DNA of 64,000 bases from JBOFHT01 sp051649785 (GCA_051649785.1 JBOFHT010000018.1:1-64000), one strand, 5' to 3'. Shown: positions 1-9,381, counted from the first letter of the stretch. Made by a program: numbers and translations. The notes: a model not told the origin generated them from the sequence alone.

Positions 1-545
1 CACAACCCATTTTGTCTGACACACATCGGACTTAACTAAAACCATAAATAACACCAACAAAAATTACTAATAACCTAATTAATTATTGTACAGCATTATA
101 TATAAAATTAACGAAAAATAAGACTTATGACCACGACTCATAATTCAATGGTTTTAATGAAGTTCTGATTTATAAATTTCGAATTTTGCCCACAACTCAT
201 AGTTTTTTAGATAGCTATTTAGATAGTTACTTAGACAGTTATTTAAATCATGGGGCTATTTATAATATTAAATCAAGTATTTTTTCTAAATTTAAACTAT
301 TTTATTTTATCTATTATTTTATCTATTTTAGATAATAATCGTTTTTAACAATTAATACTAAATCTACCATTTCTTTTAACAATTTAATCATTTATCACTA
401 TCCCTAAAGAATAGGAATAAATAGAAAGATATATATTAAAATTTCTAACATATTTAAAAAGTATATATTAAACTATTATTTTATTATATTAATTATTCAT
501 TATATTAACAAATAAAACGTAATCAAATAAAAAGGAGTTGATTAG
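1..545. other. AT-rich non-coding region upstream of the first gene
   Basis: No supported coding sequence is seen. The stretch holds a degraded copy of the MITE described at 22519 and 54380 (positions 129-198), then several hundred bases of almost pure A/T that presumably include the promoter of the gene at 546. The sequence AAGGAG at about 531-536 is the ribosome binding site of that gene. Confidence 0.6.
129..198 (+). repeat. Degraded remnant of the 107-bp MITE
   Basis: Positions 146-198 match the right half of the intact element at 54380-54486, sharing blocks such as TTTTAATGAAGTT and AAATTTCGA and the end CCCACAACTC. A second right-end-like sequence, GACCACGACTC, lies at 129-139, so the remnant looks nested or duplicated. 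No left end or clear target duplication is visible, so it is judged a decayed copy. Confidence 0.6.
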
Positions 546-1001
546 ATGATAAATGTGAAAGATATCTTTGATGAAATCGATATTAAGTATTTAATAATTG
601 GTTCAGCAATATTCACCTTTTTCCCAGTTATGGCATTCGAATATTTGGATATTTTAATATTTTTAGCATTCTTTGGACTTATTTTAGTAGGGTACAAATC
701 AAATAGTAGGATACAAGGGGCTGTTCTTGGTGCAATAGCTACTTTACCTTTGTTCATAGTTGCATTAACTGGAAGATTAGGGGATTTAGGAGGATCTATA
801 ACTGGAATTCCTTTAACCGTACTAATATTAATATCTTTATTAATTATGGGTTCATTAGGTGGATTTGCAGGTGCTTATTTCTATACTAATCAAAAAAAAG
901 GAAACATTCAAAAGAAAGAGCGAGATGCAAATAAAGATAATAAGAAAAATAACGAAAAATTAAAATCAAAAAATGATAAGAACAAGTTTAAGAAAGAATA
1001 A
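546..1001 (+). CDS. Small integral membrane protein with Lys-rich tail (DUF5518-like)
   Basis: This 151-residue protein begins with an acidic stretch. Roughly four hydrophobic segments follow at residues 15-32, 33-50, 54-73 and 85-112, the last two rich in Gly and small residues. The last 35 residues are almost entirely Lys, Asn, Glu and Asp, a charged cytoplasmic tail. AAGGAG lies eight bases before the ATG, which supports the start. The size and layout resemble the small DUF5518-type membrane proteins common in Methanobacteriales, but no diagnostic motif was recognised and the function is unknown. It stands alone, about 850 bases before fdhC. Confidence 0.6.
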   Translation: MINVKDIFDEIDIKYLIIGSAIFTFFPVMAFEYLDILIFLAFFGLILVGYKSNSRIQGAVLGAIATLPLFIVALTGRLGDLGGSITGIPLTVLILISLLIMGSLGGFAGAYFYTNQKKGNIQKKERDANKDNKKNNEKLKSKNDKNKFKKE

Positions 1002-1857
1002 ACCTAAAATTATATTAATATTTTATTTATTATATTTTTTTATTTCTTAGTTCTTATCTCTTATTTTCCTATTTTTCCCTAATATTTTTCACCATAAGCA
1101 TATTCTCATAACCTAAGTATAAATTTTATTTGTATTCCTCACCAAATTATTTTTATTAAAAATAATAATAAGTATATAATAATAAGTATTCATTGTTTAA
1201 ATATGTAAAAATAATATCATTATTATGCATTAATTTTATATTCTAAAAACAGTTTATACTATTTTTAACTATATTTAGCAACTTTTTATGGTTTAAAAAA
1301 TGCTATTGATGTGTTAAAAATTAGATTTTATAATTAAAGCTATTTAAAAAATTTTATAATCTATTGAATAAGCTATTTACTTATTTTAAAAATAATTAAT
1401 GGATTAATTGGCATAATAATTAATCGAATATAATTATATGTAATACTTATTATATAAACTTTTCTTTTCATAGTCAATACCAAAATCATTTATATATTAA
1501 AATAAATATTAGTATTTAATACCTCGGTATTACTGCATATATTTATCATAACATTGAGGTATGATTGATTTAGCTTGTATTATTACTATACTTATTGCAA
1601 CTTCTACAGTATACCATTAGTAGTTTTAAGGGATGATTTTGTCTTTTAATGCTATTATAAAAGTACAAAGTAGCTAAAATTCTTGTAATAAATTAGAAAT
1701 GCTAATAAGCTATTTGAAATAATATTCTTATATTATATATGACCTTCAAAAATTTTAAAAAAGTTTTTTTAAAATTAAGATGGTATGGTTATAAAATAAT
1801 ATAGGCTAGAAGAAATATACATATTATTTCAAAACAAATATTTAGAGAGGTTTTAAA
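1002..1857. other. Long AT-rich leader/promoter region of fdhC
   Basis: No gene is supported in this 856-base gap. It contains an inverted repeat, ATACCTC (1519-1525) with GAGGTAT (1556-1562), and an AT-only palindrome at 1751-1776. A TATA-like stretch near 1789-1800 (TTATAAAATAATA) would place the fdhC start site around 1820, giving a leader of about 35-40 bases. The length of the gap ahead of a formate channel gene suggests regulatory content. Confidence 0.4.
1751..1776. promoter_or_regulatory. AT-only palindrome upstream of the fdhC TATA box
   Basis: A 12-base arm of A and T (1751-1762) is followed two bases later by its perfect complement (1765-1776). It sits just upstream of the TATA-like sequence near 1789. 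It could be an operator for a regulator of formate uptake, but A/T palindromes also arise by chance in this base composition. Confidence 0.3.
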
Positions 1858-2721
1858 ATGAGTTCGTCTTTTAAAAGCCCTGCTGATACTGCAAAAGCAA
1901 TTGTCGGTATAGCAGAGTTAAAAAACAATGCACCCTTAGGAAATGTAATTATTTTAAGTTTCTTAGCTGGTGCTTATATTGCATTCGGAGGATTATTAGC
2001 AGAAGTAGCTACTGCAGGAATGGCAGCTGCAGGATTTCCTCCAGGATTAGTTAAGTTAGTATTTGGTGGAGTGTTCCCTGTTGGTTTGATGCTTGTTGTT
2101 TTAGCAGGTTCTGAACTATTTACAGGTAACTGTATGTATATGCCTATGGGTATTCTTCAAGGTAAAGCTACTTTAGGTGGTTTAGCTAAAAATTGGTCTA
2201 TAAGTTGGGTCTTAAACTTTGTAGGTGCATTATTTGTTGCTTACGTATTTGCTTACTTAGCAGGTATTTTAACTGTAGATCCATATATGGCTGGGGCAAT
2301 AACCCTTGCTAAAACTAAAGCATTAGGTGGAGCTCAATTTGAAGGAGCTAAATATGTCATGACTGCTGGAACTATGGTTAAAGAAACTGTTATGGTTAGT
2401 TCATTAACATGGGATCAAGTATTCTTAAGGGCTATTGGATGTAACTGGTTAGTTTGTTTAGCTGTTTATTTAGCTATTGCAGCTGATGATATTATTGGGA
2501 AAATTATGGGTATTTGGTTCCCAATTATGGCGTTCGTTACCATTGGTTTTGAGCACAGTGTAGCTAACATGTTCTTTATACCTGTTGCTGTATTTATGGG
2601 TAAAGTTTCCTGGTATCAATGTATTGTTAATAACCTGATTCCTGTTACAATTGGTAACATAATTGGTGGGGCAGTATTTGTAGGAATATTATACTGGTAC
2701 ACATATTTAAGAGGAAAATAA
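1858..2721 (+). CDS. fdhC: Formate channel, formate/nitrite transporter family
   Basis: This 287-residue protein is a full-length member of the formate/nitrite (FNT) channel family, which moves formate across the cytoplasmic membrane as a pentamer. Six hydrophobic segments rich in Gly and Ala are visible, beginning around residues 30, 70, 115, 190, 220 and 255. Family-typical stretches include GAYIAFGG near residue 38, GSELFTGNCMYM near residue 90 and GCNWLVCLAVYLA near residue 198. GAGAGG precedes the ATG by eight bases. It lies upstream of fdhA-fdhB in the same direction, as in other formate-using methanogens, but a 645-base gap suggests its own transcript. Confidence 0.93.
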   Translation: MSSSFKSPADTAKAIVGIAELKNNAPLGNVIILSFLAGAYIAFGGLLAEVATAGMAAAGFPPGLVKLVFGGVFPVGLMLVVLAGSELFTGNCMYMPMGILQGKATLGGLAKNWSISWVLNFVGALFVAYVFAYLAGILTVDPYMAGAITLAKTKALGGAQFEGAKYVMTAGTMVKETVMVSSLTWDQVFLRAIGCNWLVCLAVYLAIAADDIIGKIMGIWFPIMAFVTIGFEHSVANMFFIPVAVFMGKVSWYQCIVNNLIPVTIGNIIGGAVFVGILYWYTYLRGK

Positions 2722-3375
2722 TATAATTAATTAGCTAACTAATTCTTTTCTAACTTTAATTAATTTTAATATTAGTTAAGTAATATGAAGCTAAATTATA
2801 GTAGCATGCTTATTCATACTGTTTAAGTATTACTACTATTATCTTTATTTCAGAATAGGAAATATTCATATTCGCTCTATGCTTTATTTCCTATTTAGAT
2901 TTTCCTTATAATTAATTATCAGGTTAATCATTAATACTGATATAAATGCTTTATAAAGTGCTTATTTTAATATTACTAGTAATGATTACTAAAAGTTAAA
3001 TTGACTAGTCAAAACTACTTGTCAATGCAGTATATTGATTACTATTACTAATTGTTAACAATAAAATATGTGTCATCACCATTACTATGAGTATTACATT
3101 ATAATTACTAATTATTCTTAATAATAATACTAATTATTTTTATAGTGGTATTTAATAAGATAATTATATAATTTGTAATGTCTACTCTTTGATCATATGC
3201 TATTAGTTAGTTCGGTTATTGTAATGACTAGTTTATTGTAATTTTCAATCTTCATATTAGTATTATTAAAATAAGCTTAGTTAGCAATTTTTATTACTTT
3301 TCAATTAAATAATTCGATATAGCAAACTTAAATAACTGAATATTATGTAAATTAATCTTTTAAGGAATGATTATT
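2722..3375. other. Intergenic region between fdhC and fdhA with hairpin
   Basis: No gene is visible. A perfect 10-bp stem, AATAGGAAAT (2854-2863) with ATTTCCTATT (2886-2895), encloses a 22-base loop about 130 bases after the fdhC stop. The rest is A/T-rich. A TTCGATATAGC motif lies at 3313-3323, just before a weak TATA-like stretch in front of fdhA. Confidence 0.4.
2854..2895. promoter_or_regulatory. Stem-loop downstream of fdhC
   Basis: The arms form a perfect 10-bp stem with a 22-base loop and are followed by a short pyrimidine-rich stretch. It may be the 3' end or a processing element of the fdhC transcript, or an operator for fdhA. No long T-run follows, so it is not a clear terminator. 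Confidence 0.35.
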
Positions 3376-5433
3376 ATGGATATTAAATTTACACCAACTA
3401 CTTGTCCTTATTGTGGTTGTGGCTGCGGTTTCAATCTTGTAAGTGTAGATGGGGATTTATTAGGTGTTGAACCTTGGAAAAGAACTCCGGTTAATGAAGG
3501 AAAATTATGCCCTAAGGGTAATTTTTCACATGAATTTGTTAATGATGATGAACGTCTAACAGTCCCATTAATTAAAGAAAATGGTAAATTTAGAGAAGCT
3601 AGTTGGGACGAAGCTTTAGATTTAGTAGCTACTAAATTAAGTGAAATGAAGGCAGCTAATCCAGAATCTTTAGCATTTTTATCTTCAGCTAGATGTACTA
3701 ATGAAGAAAATTATTTAATGCAAAAGCTCGTTAGAGCAGTAATTGGTACTCATAATGTTGATCACTGTGCAAGACTTTGCCATGGGCCTACTGTATCTGG
3801 TTTAGCTCAAACATTTGGTTCAGGAGCTATGACTAATACAATTCAAGATATTAGTGAATCTGACTGTATTTTAGTTATTGGTTCTAATGCAATTGAACAA
3901 CACCCTCTTATTGGACGTAGGATTATCCAAGCAAAAGAAGCAGGTAAAAAAGTCATTGTATTTGACCCAAGATATACTCCTACTGCAAAATTAGCTGACT
4001 TGTATGTTCCATTTAAATCTGGTGGAAATATAGCTCTTATTAACTCTTTAATGAATGTAATTATTGAAGAAGGCCTTGAAGATAAGGAATTTATAGAAAA
4101 AAGAACTAAAGGCTATGAATCAGTTAAAGAAATTGTTAAAAACTATTCTCCTGAAAAGATGGAAGCAATTACTGAAGCTCCAGCAGATTTAGTTCGTGAA
4201 GCTGCTATTATGTATGCTAAAGCAGATGCTGCTGCTATTCTTTATTCAATGGGTATTACTCAACATACTACTGGTACAGACAATGTTATGTCTGTTTCCA
4301 ATTTAGCTATGTTAACTGGTAACTTAGGTAAACGTGGAGCAGGTGTTAATCCTTTAAGAGGACAAAACAATGTACAAGGTGCATGTGATATGGGTGCATT
4401 ACCTGTATTCTATCCAGGATACCAAAAAGTTATTGAAGAAGATAAAGGTGAAAAAGTATCTGGAATTTGGGGTTGTGGTGACCTTAATTGCAAACCAGGC
4501 CTAACTGTTGTTGAAATGATGAATGCCGCTCATGATGGTACTGTTAAAGGAATGTATCTTATGGGTGAAAATCCAATGATTTCAGACCCTGATATTAAGC
4601 ATGTTAAAGAATCACTTGAAAACTTAGATTTCTTTGTTGTACAAGATATTTTCTTAACTGAAACTGCAGAATTAGCTGATGTTATCCTTCCTGCTACTTC
4701 TTGGGCAGAAAAAGATGGAACTTTTACTAACACAGAACGTAGAGTTCAATATGTTCGTAAAGCTATTGAACCTATTGGTGATTCAAAACCTGATTGGGAA
4801 ATTATTTGTGAAATAGCTAAACGTTTAGGATCTGACTTATTCAACTTTAATTCTCCTCAAGAGGTATTTGAAGAAGTTAGAACTGTAACACCTCAATATG
4901 CAGGTATGGATCAAGAACGTTTGGAAAAGCCAGAAGCTTTACATTGGCCTTGCCCAACTGAAGACCACCCTGGGTCTCCAATTCTTCACACTGAAAAATT
5001 TGCTACTCCTGATGGATTAGGTGTATTCTTCCCAATTGAGCACAGAGACCCTGGTGAAGTACCAGATGATACATATCCTCTTGTTTTAACAACTGGAAGA
5101 ATTTTATTCCACTGGCATACTGGAAGTATGACTAGAAGATCTAAAACTTTACACACTGAAGTTCCAACAGGTTATGTTGAAATTAATCCTGAAGATGCAG
5201 AAAATCTAGGAATTAAACATAAAGATATGGTTAAAGTAAGTACTAGAAGAGGGGAAATTGAAATTCCTGCAAGAGTAACTAATGATATTATTAAAGGAGT
5301 TATTTTCATACCTTTCCATTTCGCTGAATGTGCAGCTAATGTTCTTACTAGTGCTGAAAACTTAGATCCTGCTTCAAAAATGCCTGAATTTAAAGTTTCA
5401 GCAGCCGCTGTTGAAAAATGTGGGGATTGCTAG
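3376..5433 (+). CDS. fdhA: Formate dehydrogenase alpha (catalytic) subunit
   Basis: FdhA oxidises formate to CO2 at a molybdo- or tungstopterin guanine dinucleotide centre and passes electrons to FdhB. Close to the N-terminus is a [4Fe-4S] site, CPYCGCGC followed by CPKG. The active-site motif HCARLCHGPTV carries cysteine, not selenocysteine, at the metal-ligand position (about residue 135). Pterin-binding stretches (GSNAIEQHP, GENPMISDPD) and a C-terminal cofactor domain (LTTGRILFHWHTGSMTRRS) follow, for about 685 residues in all. An ATG also occurs at 3367, but it touches the AAGGA ribosome site. The ATG at 3376 is nine bases away from that site and gives the normal start. fdhB follows 39 bases later. 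Confidence 0.95.
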   Translation: MDIKFTPTTCPYCGCGCGFNLVSVDGDLLGVEPWKRTPVNEGKLCPKGNFSHEFVNDDERLTVPLIKENGKFREASWDEALDLVATKLSEMKAANPESLAFLSSARCTNEENYLMQKLVRAVIGTHNVDHCARLCHGPTVSGLAQTFGSGAMTNTIQDISESDCILVIGSNAIEQHPLIGRRIIQAKEAGKKVIVFDPRYTPTAKLADLYVPFKSGGNIALINSLMNVIIEEGLEDKEFIEKRTKGYESVKEIVKNYSPEKMEAITEAPADLVREAAIMYAKADAAAILYSMGITQHTTGTDNVMSVSNLAMLTGNLGKRGAGVNPLRGQNNVQGACDMGALPVFYPGYQKVIEEDKGEKVSGIWGCGDLNCKPGLTVVEMMNAAHDGTVKGMYLMGENPMISDPDIKHVKESLENLDFFVVQDIFLTETAELADVILPATSWAEKDGTFTNTERRVQYVRKAIEPIGDSKPDWEIICEIAKRLGSDLFNFNSPQEVFEEVRTVTPQYAGMDQERLEKPEALHWPCPTEDHPGSPILHTEKFATPDGLGVFFPIEHRDPGEVPDDTYPLVLTTGRILFHWHTGSMTRRSKTLHTEVPTGYVEINPEDAENLGIKHKDMVKVSTRRGEIEIPARVTNDIIKGVIFIPFHFAECAANVLTSAENLDPASKMPEFKVSAAAVEKCGDC

Positions 5434-5472
5434 ATATTAGTATACAATTAATATTATTTGTAAGGTGTTAAT

Positions 5473-6663
5473 ATGGTTAAAATAGGCGATATGTGTTATG
5501 CATGGGCTTCTGATAATGAAATTCTTGAAAAAGGTGAATGTGGTGGTGCAGTAACTACTATATTAAAATCTTTACTTGAATTAGGGGAAGTTGATGGAGT
5601 TCTTGCAGTCTCAAAAGGAACAGACCTTTACGATGCAGTTCCTACATTAATAACAGATCCTAATGATGTGATTAAATCAGCTGGTTCTCTTCACTGTGGT
5701 ACTTTAAATATGGGTAAAACTGTTAAGAAATATCTTAACGGTGCTAAGGATATTAAAATAGCTGTTACAGTTAAACCTTGTGATGCTATGACTTTAGTTG
5801 AACTCATTAAAAGAGGAGAAATTGAAGAAGATAATGTGTTAATGATTGGTATTAACTGTGGAGGAACTATGCCTCCGGTTAAAGCTCGTGAAATGGTTGA
5901 CCTTTTCTATGAAATTGATCCAGATGATGTTGTTAAGGAAGAAATAGCTAAGGGTAACCTTATTATTGAAACTGCTGAAGGTGAAAAAGAAATCAGTATT
6001 GATACTCTTGAAGACGAAGGCTATGGTAGAAGAACCAACTGCCGTAGATGTGATGTAAATATCCCATCAATGACAGATATGGCATTTGGTAACTGGGGAG
6101 TTATTGGGCCTCTAGCTGGAAAAGCTACATTTATTGAAGTTTTCTCAGATAAAGGTGCTAATGCACTTGATAAAGTATTAGCTAGTGGTTCACTTGAAAC
6201 CCAAGAACCTATTCCTAAAGGTATCGAAATAAGAGCTAATATTGACAATATTATGGTCAAACTAGCTAAAAAATGGCAAGGTATTGATTTTGAAGGTGAA
6301 GGAGATTTATTATCAATTTTCACTAAAAATCTTCCACAATTTGAAAAGTGTATTAAATGTTTCGGCTGTAGGGAATCTTGCCCAATTTGTTACTGCAGTG
6401 AATGTACTATGGAAGCTAATGGTCCAGAATGGATTGAAAAAGGTATTTTACCACCATCCCCAATGTTCCATTTAGAACGTATGATTCATATTGCAGATTC
6501 ATGTACTAATTGTGGTCAGTGTGAAGAAGCCTGCCCTGCAGAGATTCCTCTTTCAAAAATAATACATGAAATCAATTTAAAAGCTACAGACTTATCTGGA
6601 TACACTCGTGGATTTGAAAAAGGAATGCCTCCTTATTCTTTCACAGCGAAATCAGGTAAATAG
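5473..6663 (+). CDS. fdhB: Formate dehydrogenase beta subunit (F420-reducing)
   Basis: FdhB carries FAD and [4Fe-4S] clusters and transfers electrons from FdhA to coenzyme F420. The 396-residue protein has the FrhB/FdhB fold, with GECGGAVTT near the N-terminus, VKPCDA near residue 102, GINCGGTMPP, and the GYGRRTNCRRCDVNIP stretch that binds an Fe-S cluster. The C-terminal part has two cluster motifs, CIKCFGCRESCPICYC and CTNCGQCEEACPAE. AAGGTG precedes the ATG. It is co-transcribed with fdhA, and a clear terminator hairpin follows at 6695. A paralogue lies at 7285. Confidence 0.94.
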   Translation: MVKIGDMCYAWASDNEILEKGECGGAVTTILKSLLELGEVDGVLAVSKGTDLYDAVPTLITDPNDVIKSAGSLHCGTLNMGKTVKKYLNGAKDIKIAVTVKPCDAMTLVELIKRGEIEEDNVLMIGINCGGTMPPVKAREMVDLFYEIDPDDVVKEEIAKGNLIIETAEGEKEISIDTLEDEGYGRRTNCRRCDVNIPSMTDMAFGNWGVIGPLAGKATFIEVFSDKGANALDKVLASGSLETQEPIPKGIEIRANIDNIMVKLAKKWQGIDFEGEGDLLSIFTKNLPQFEKCIKCFGCRESCPICYCSECTMEANGPEWIEKGILPPSPMFHLERMIHIADSCTNCGQCEEACPAEIPLSKIIHEINLKATDLSGYTRGFEKGMPPYSFTAKSGK

Positions 6664-6694
6664 TAATTTTTAGCTAAATATAGAAATTTTAAAT

Positions 6695-6720
6695 AAGTTA
6701 GGGGTTTACCTAACTTTTTT
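6695..6720 (+). terminator. Hairpin terminator after fdhB
   Basis: An 8-bp perfect stem, AAGTTAGG (6695-6702) with CCTAACTT (6709-6716), has a 6-base loop and runs straight into TTTT. It separates fdhA-fdhB from the following mvhD-fdhB2 unit. Confidence 0.75.
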
Positions 6721-6858
6721 AATTTATTTTTTTAATTTTATTTTATTACCATACTTAACTCAATATTATAATATTAATTAATATTAGTGAGCTTTATGGT
6801 GCTAATTAATATTATTATAGTTAGTATATATTTAAAATATTAAAAAAGAGGTAATATT

Positions 6859-7272
6859 ATGGAATGGGATCCAAATATAATAGTTTTTTGTTGTAACTGG
6901 TGCTCTTACGGAGGTGCAGATACTGCAGGAACTGGGAGAATGCAATACTCCCATAATGTTCGTGTAATTAGAGTTATGTGTTCTGGTAGAATCAATCCTT
7001 TATTAGTTTTAAAGGCTTTTGATGATGGTGCTGATGGTGTAATGGTTGCTGGATGTCATTTTGGTGATTGTCATTATGATAGTGGTAATTTTGCATGTAA
7101 TCGCCGTATGACTGTATTAAAAACTGTTTTAGGTACTTTAGGTATTGAAGAAGGGAGATTTTTCTTAGATTGGATATCTGCATCTGAGGGTGAAAAATTC
7201 GCAAATGCAATGAAAAAAATCACCGAAGAAGTTAAAAAATTAGGACCTTTCTCATGGAATAAGGATAAATAG
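6859..7272 (+). CDS. mvhD: MvhD/FlpD-like iron-sulfur electron-transfer subunit
   Basis: This 137-residue protein matches the delta subunit of F420-non-reducing hydrogenase. That subunit carries a [2Fe-2S] cluster and links an electron donor to the heterodisulfide reductase HdrABC. Conserved cysteines occur as FCCNWCSYGGAD near the N-terminus, VMCSGRI near residue 42, and GCHFGDCHYDSGN near residue 68. GAGGT stands seven bases before the ATG. No hydrogenase large or small subunit gene is nearby; its partner gene is a second fdhB, 12 bases downstream. This recalls the flpD-flpB pairing of thermophilic relatives, and suggests a formate-to-Hdr electron path. The family is certain; the FlpD-type role is inferred from context. 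Confidence 0.87.
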   Translation: MEWDPNIIVFCCNWCSYGGADTAGTGRMQYSHNVRVIRVMCSGRINPLLVLKAFDDGADGVMVAGCHFGDCHYDSGNFACNRRMTVLKTVLGTLGIEEGRFFLDWISASEGEKFANAMKKITEEVKKLGPFSWNKDK

Positions 7273-7284
7273 CGAAGTGATTGT

Positions 7285-8484
7285 ATGGTTAAAGTAAATG
7301 ATATGTTTTATGCATGGGCTTCTGATAATGAAATTCTTGAAAAAGGTGAATGTGGTGGTGCAGTAAGTTCCTTTTTAAAATATTTATTAGAAGAAAAAAT
7401 TGTTGATGGTGTTCTATCTGTTAAAAAAGGTTCAGATATTTATGATGCGGTTCCAACTTTAATAACTGACCCTGAAGATGTCATTGGGTCTGCAGGTTCC
7501 CTTCATTGCGGTACATTAAATATGGCAAAAACAATTCAAAAGTATCTTAATGGTGCTAAAGACATTAAAATAGCTGTTACAGTTAAACCATGTGATGCTC
7601 GAACTATTGTCGAATTAATGAAAAGAAAACAAATTAAAGAAGATAATATTTTAATGGTAGGTATTAACTGTGGAGGAACTATGCCTCCTGTTAAAGCCCG
7701 TGAAATGATTTCTAAGTTTTATGATGTTGATCCTGATGAGGTTGTTAAAGAAGAAATAGCCAAAGGTAATCTTATTATTGAAACTAAAAATGACGGTGAA
7801 AAAGAGATTAGTATTGATACCCTTGAAGATGAAGGTTATGGTAGAAGAACTAATTGTAGGAGATGTGATGTTAATATCCCTATTATGGCAGACTTAGCAT
7901 TTGGTAATTGGGGAGTCATTGGTCCTCTAGCGGGTAAAGCTACTTTTGTGGAAATCTTTTCTCAAAAAGGTGCTGATGCATTTGATAGTGCTGTAAGTTC
8001 AGGTAATATAAAAACCAAAGCTCCTGAGAAAAAAGGAATTGAAATTAGGGCTAATATTGATAACATTATGGTAAAATTAGCTAAAAAATGGCAAAATGCT
8101 GATTTTGAAGAAAGTGATTTATTAATAACTATTGATAATTATATGGATCAATTGAATAAATGTATTAAATGTTTTGGTTGTAGGGAATCTTGCCCTATTT
8201 GTTGGTGTAATGAGTGTTCTTTAGAATCTGATTCTCCAGAGTGGGTATCCAAAGGTGAACTTCCACCATCTCCAATGTTCCATTGGGTAAGATTAATGCA
8301 TATTGTTGATTCATGTACTAATTGTGGTCAGTGTGAAGAAGTTTGCCCTGCAGAAATTCCTTTATCTAAAATCTACCACGAAATCAATTTAAAACTTCAA
8401 GAAGAGTTTGGCTACTACTCTGGATTTGATGTAAATCAAAAACCACCATTGTCAGTAATTGACAAGTCTCCAGCGGATGAATAG
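7285..8484 (+). CDS. fdhB: Second formate dehydrogenase beta subunit paralogue
   Basis: The 399-residue product is a close paralogue of the FdhB at 5473. Long stretches are shared almost unchanged, including the first 30 residues, VKPCDA, GINCGGTMPPVKAREM and GYGRRTNCRRCDVNIP. Both C-terminal cluster motifs are kept, as CIKCFGCRESCPICWC and CTNCGQCEEVCPAE. The linker around residues 210-260 and the extreme C-terminus differ. Its start lies 12 bases after the mvhD-like stop, with AAGTGAT as ribosome site, so the two are one transcript. There is no second fdhA beside it. It may form an alternative Fdh complex carrying MvhD, or take electrons from the FdhA at 3376. A strong hairpin follows. Confidence 0.9.
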   Translation: MVKVNDMFYAWASDNEILEKGECGGAVSSFLKYLLEEKIVDGVLSVKKGSDIYDAVPTLITDPEDVIGSAGSLHCGTLNMAKTIQKYLNGAKDIKIAVTVKPCDARTIVELMKRKQIKEDNILMVGINCGGTMPPVKAREMISKFYDVDPDEVVKEEIAKGNLIIETKNDGEKEISIDTLEDEGYGRRTNCRRCDVNIPIMADLAFGNWGVIGPLAGKATFVEIFSQKGADAFDSAVSSGNIKTKAPEKKGIEIRANIDNIMVKLAKKWQNADFEESDLLITIDNYMDQLNKCIKCFGCRESCPICWCNECSLESDSPEWVSKGELPPSPMFHWVRLMHIVDSCTNCGQCEEVCPAEIPLSKIYHEINLKLQEEFGYYSGFDVNQKPPLSVIDKSPADE

Positions 8485-8496
8485 CTGATAAATAAT

Positions 8497-8533
8497 AAGT
8501 AAATATTATAATTTAACCAATATTTACTTTTTT
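8497..8533. terminator. Hairpin between convergent fdhB2 and mobB
   Basis: An 11-bp perfect stem, AAGTAAATATT (8497-8507) with AATATTTACTT (8519-8529), has an 11-base loop and is followed by TTTT on the plus strand. It lies 12 bases after the fdhB2 stop and likely ends that transcript. Confidence 0.7.
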
Positions 8534-8631
8534 ATTTCTTTTTATTTCTTTTATTTTTCTAATTCTATTATATTTTTTATATCTTACTTTTTATCTTAAT
8601 TCTAACTATTATGTTTAATTATTTTTACACA

Positions 8632-9381
8632 TTATTTGATAATATCATCTTCTTTTTCAACAATTAATTCTATTTTTTTAAAATCTCCTGCTCCAAATTC
8701 TTCTGTGCGAAGTGTTTCGACAATTCCTGCTACTACGTTTTTAACTAGCTCTTTAACAAATGGATTCATTGGAATAGCTAGGTCATCTACTTTTAAAATA
8801 GCTGCATCGACATCAGTAATACATTGAACTTCTTTTGGAGCTAATCCTTCAATTTTAGCTAATCTAAATTCATTACAATTATCAAACCCGCACTTCTTAC
8901 AATTAAGCATAGGTAATATTCCAAAACTTCTATCTTCCATTAAGTCAACTATTTTACATAGGTCTCTATCAGATAGGTCATTTACATTTACAGTTTTAAT
9001 TATAGTTTCGTCATTATTATAATCTGTTTTATATTCGGCTGTAGCTATTTTGATATATGGTGATTCTTTAAATCCTTCTAATATTACAAAATCTGGAGCT
9101 TTAACACCTTTAATTCTTTTCATTTCTTTTACTTCTTTTAATATTTCTACAAGCTCAAGTTCCTTATCTATTTTAAAAAACGTTTCAATTCCAGATCCAA
9201 CTACGATTCCTGCTCCAGCTTCACTATGCTTCGATGTGTCTCTACCATTAGTATCAAATTTACTATGTGTTTTTTTAATAGTAGCTACTTCAAATCCTCT
9301 TTTTTTAAGTTCTTTTATAACTTTAACAACAAGTGTTGTTTTGCCTGTGTTTTTTAATCCAGTTATTCCTATAATTCTCAT
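8632..9381 (-). CDS. mobB: Molybdopterin-guanine dinucleotide biosynthesis protein MobB with C-terminal Fe-S-type domain
   Basis: MobB is a small P-loop GTPase that assists attachment of GMP to molybdopterin, making the cofactor used by formate dehydrogenase and formylmethanofuran dehydrogenase. The Walker A motif GLKNTGKTTL lies at residues 8-17, and the family features ATIKKTHSKFDTNGRDT and LEGFKESPYIKI follow. After about residue 155 comes an extra 90-residue domain with cysteines in the order CKKCGFDNC then C (MLNCKKCGFDNCNEF and VQCITD). This resembles the Fe-S domains seen on archaeal MobB proteins. It converges on the fdh genes and lies next to the fwd operon, consistent with cofactor supply. 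Start ATG with AAGGAGACATG context. Confidence 0.88.
   Translation of the reverse strand: MRIIGITGLKNTGKTTLVVKVIKELKKRGFEVATIKKTHSKFDTNGRDTSKHSEAGAGIVVGSGIETFFKIDKELELVEILKEVKEMKRIKGVKAPDFVILEGFKESPYIKIATAEYKTDYNNDETIIKTVNVNDLSDRDLCKIVDLMEDRSFGILPMLNCKKCGFDNCNEFRLAKIEGLAPKEVQCITDVDAAILKVDDLAIPMNPFVKELVKNVVAGIVETLRTEEFGAGDFKKIELIVEKEDDIIK

Noticed and set aside
2854..2895. NrpR-like operator in the fdhC-fdhA gap
   Set aside because: GGAA and TTCC halves are present, but the spacing is far more than six bases.
3367..3375. ATG at 3367 as fdhA start
   Set aside because: It touches the AAGGA ribosome site, and the ATG nine bases later has normal spacing.
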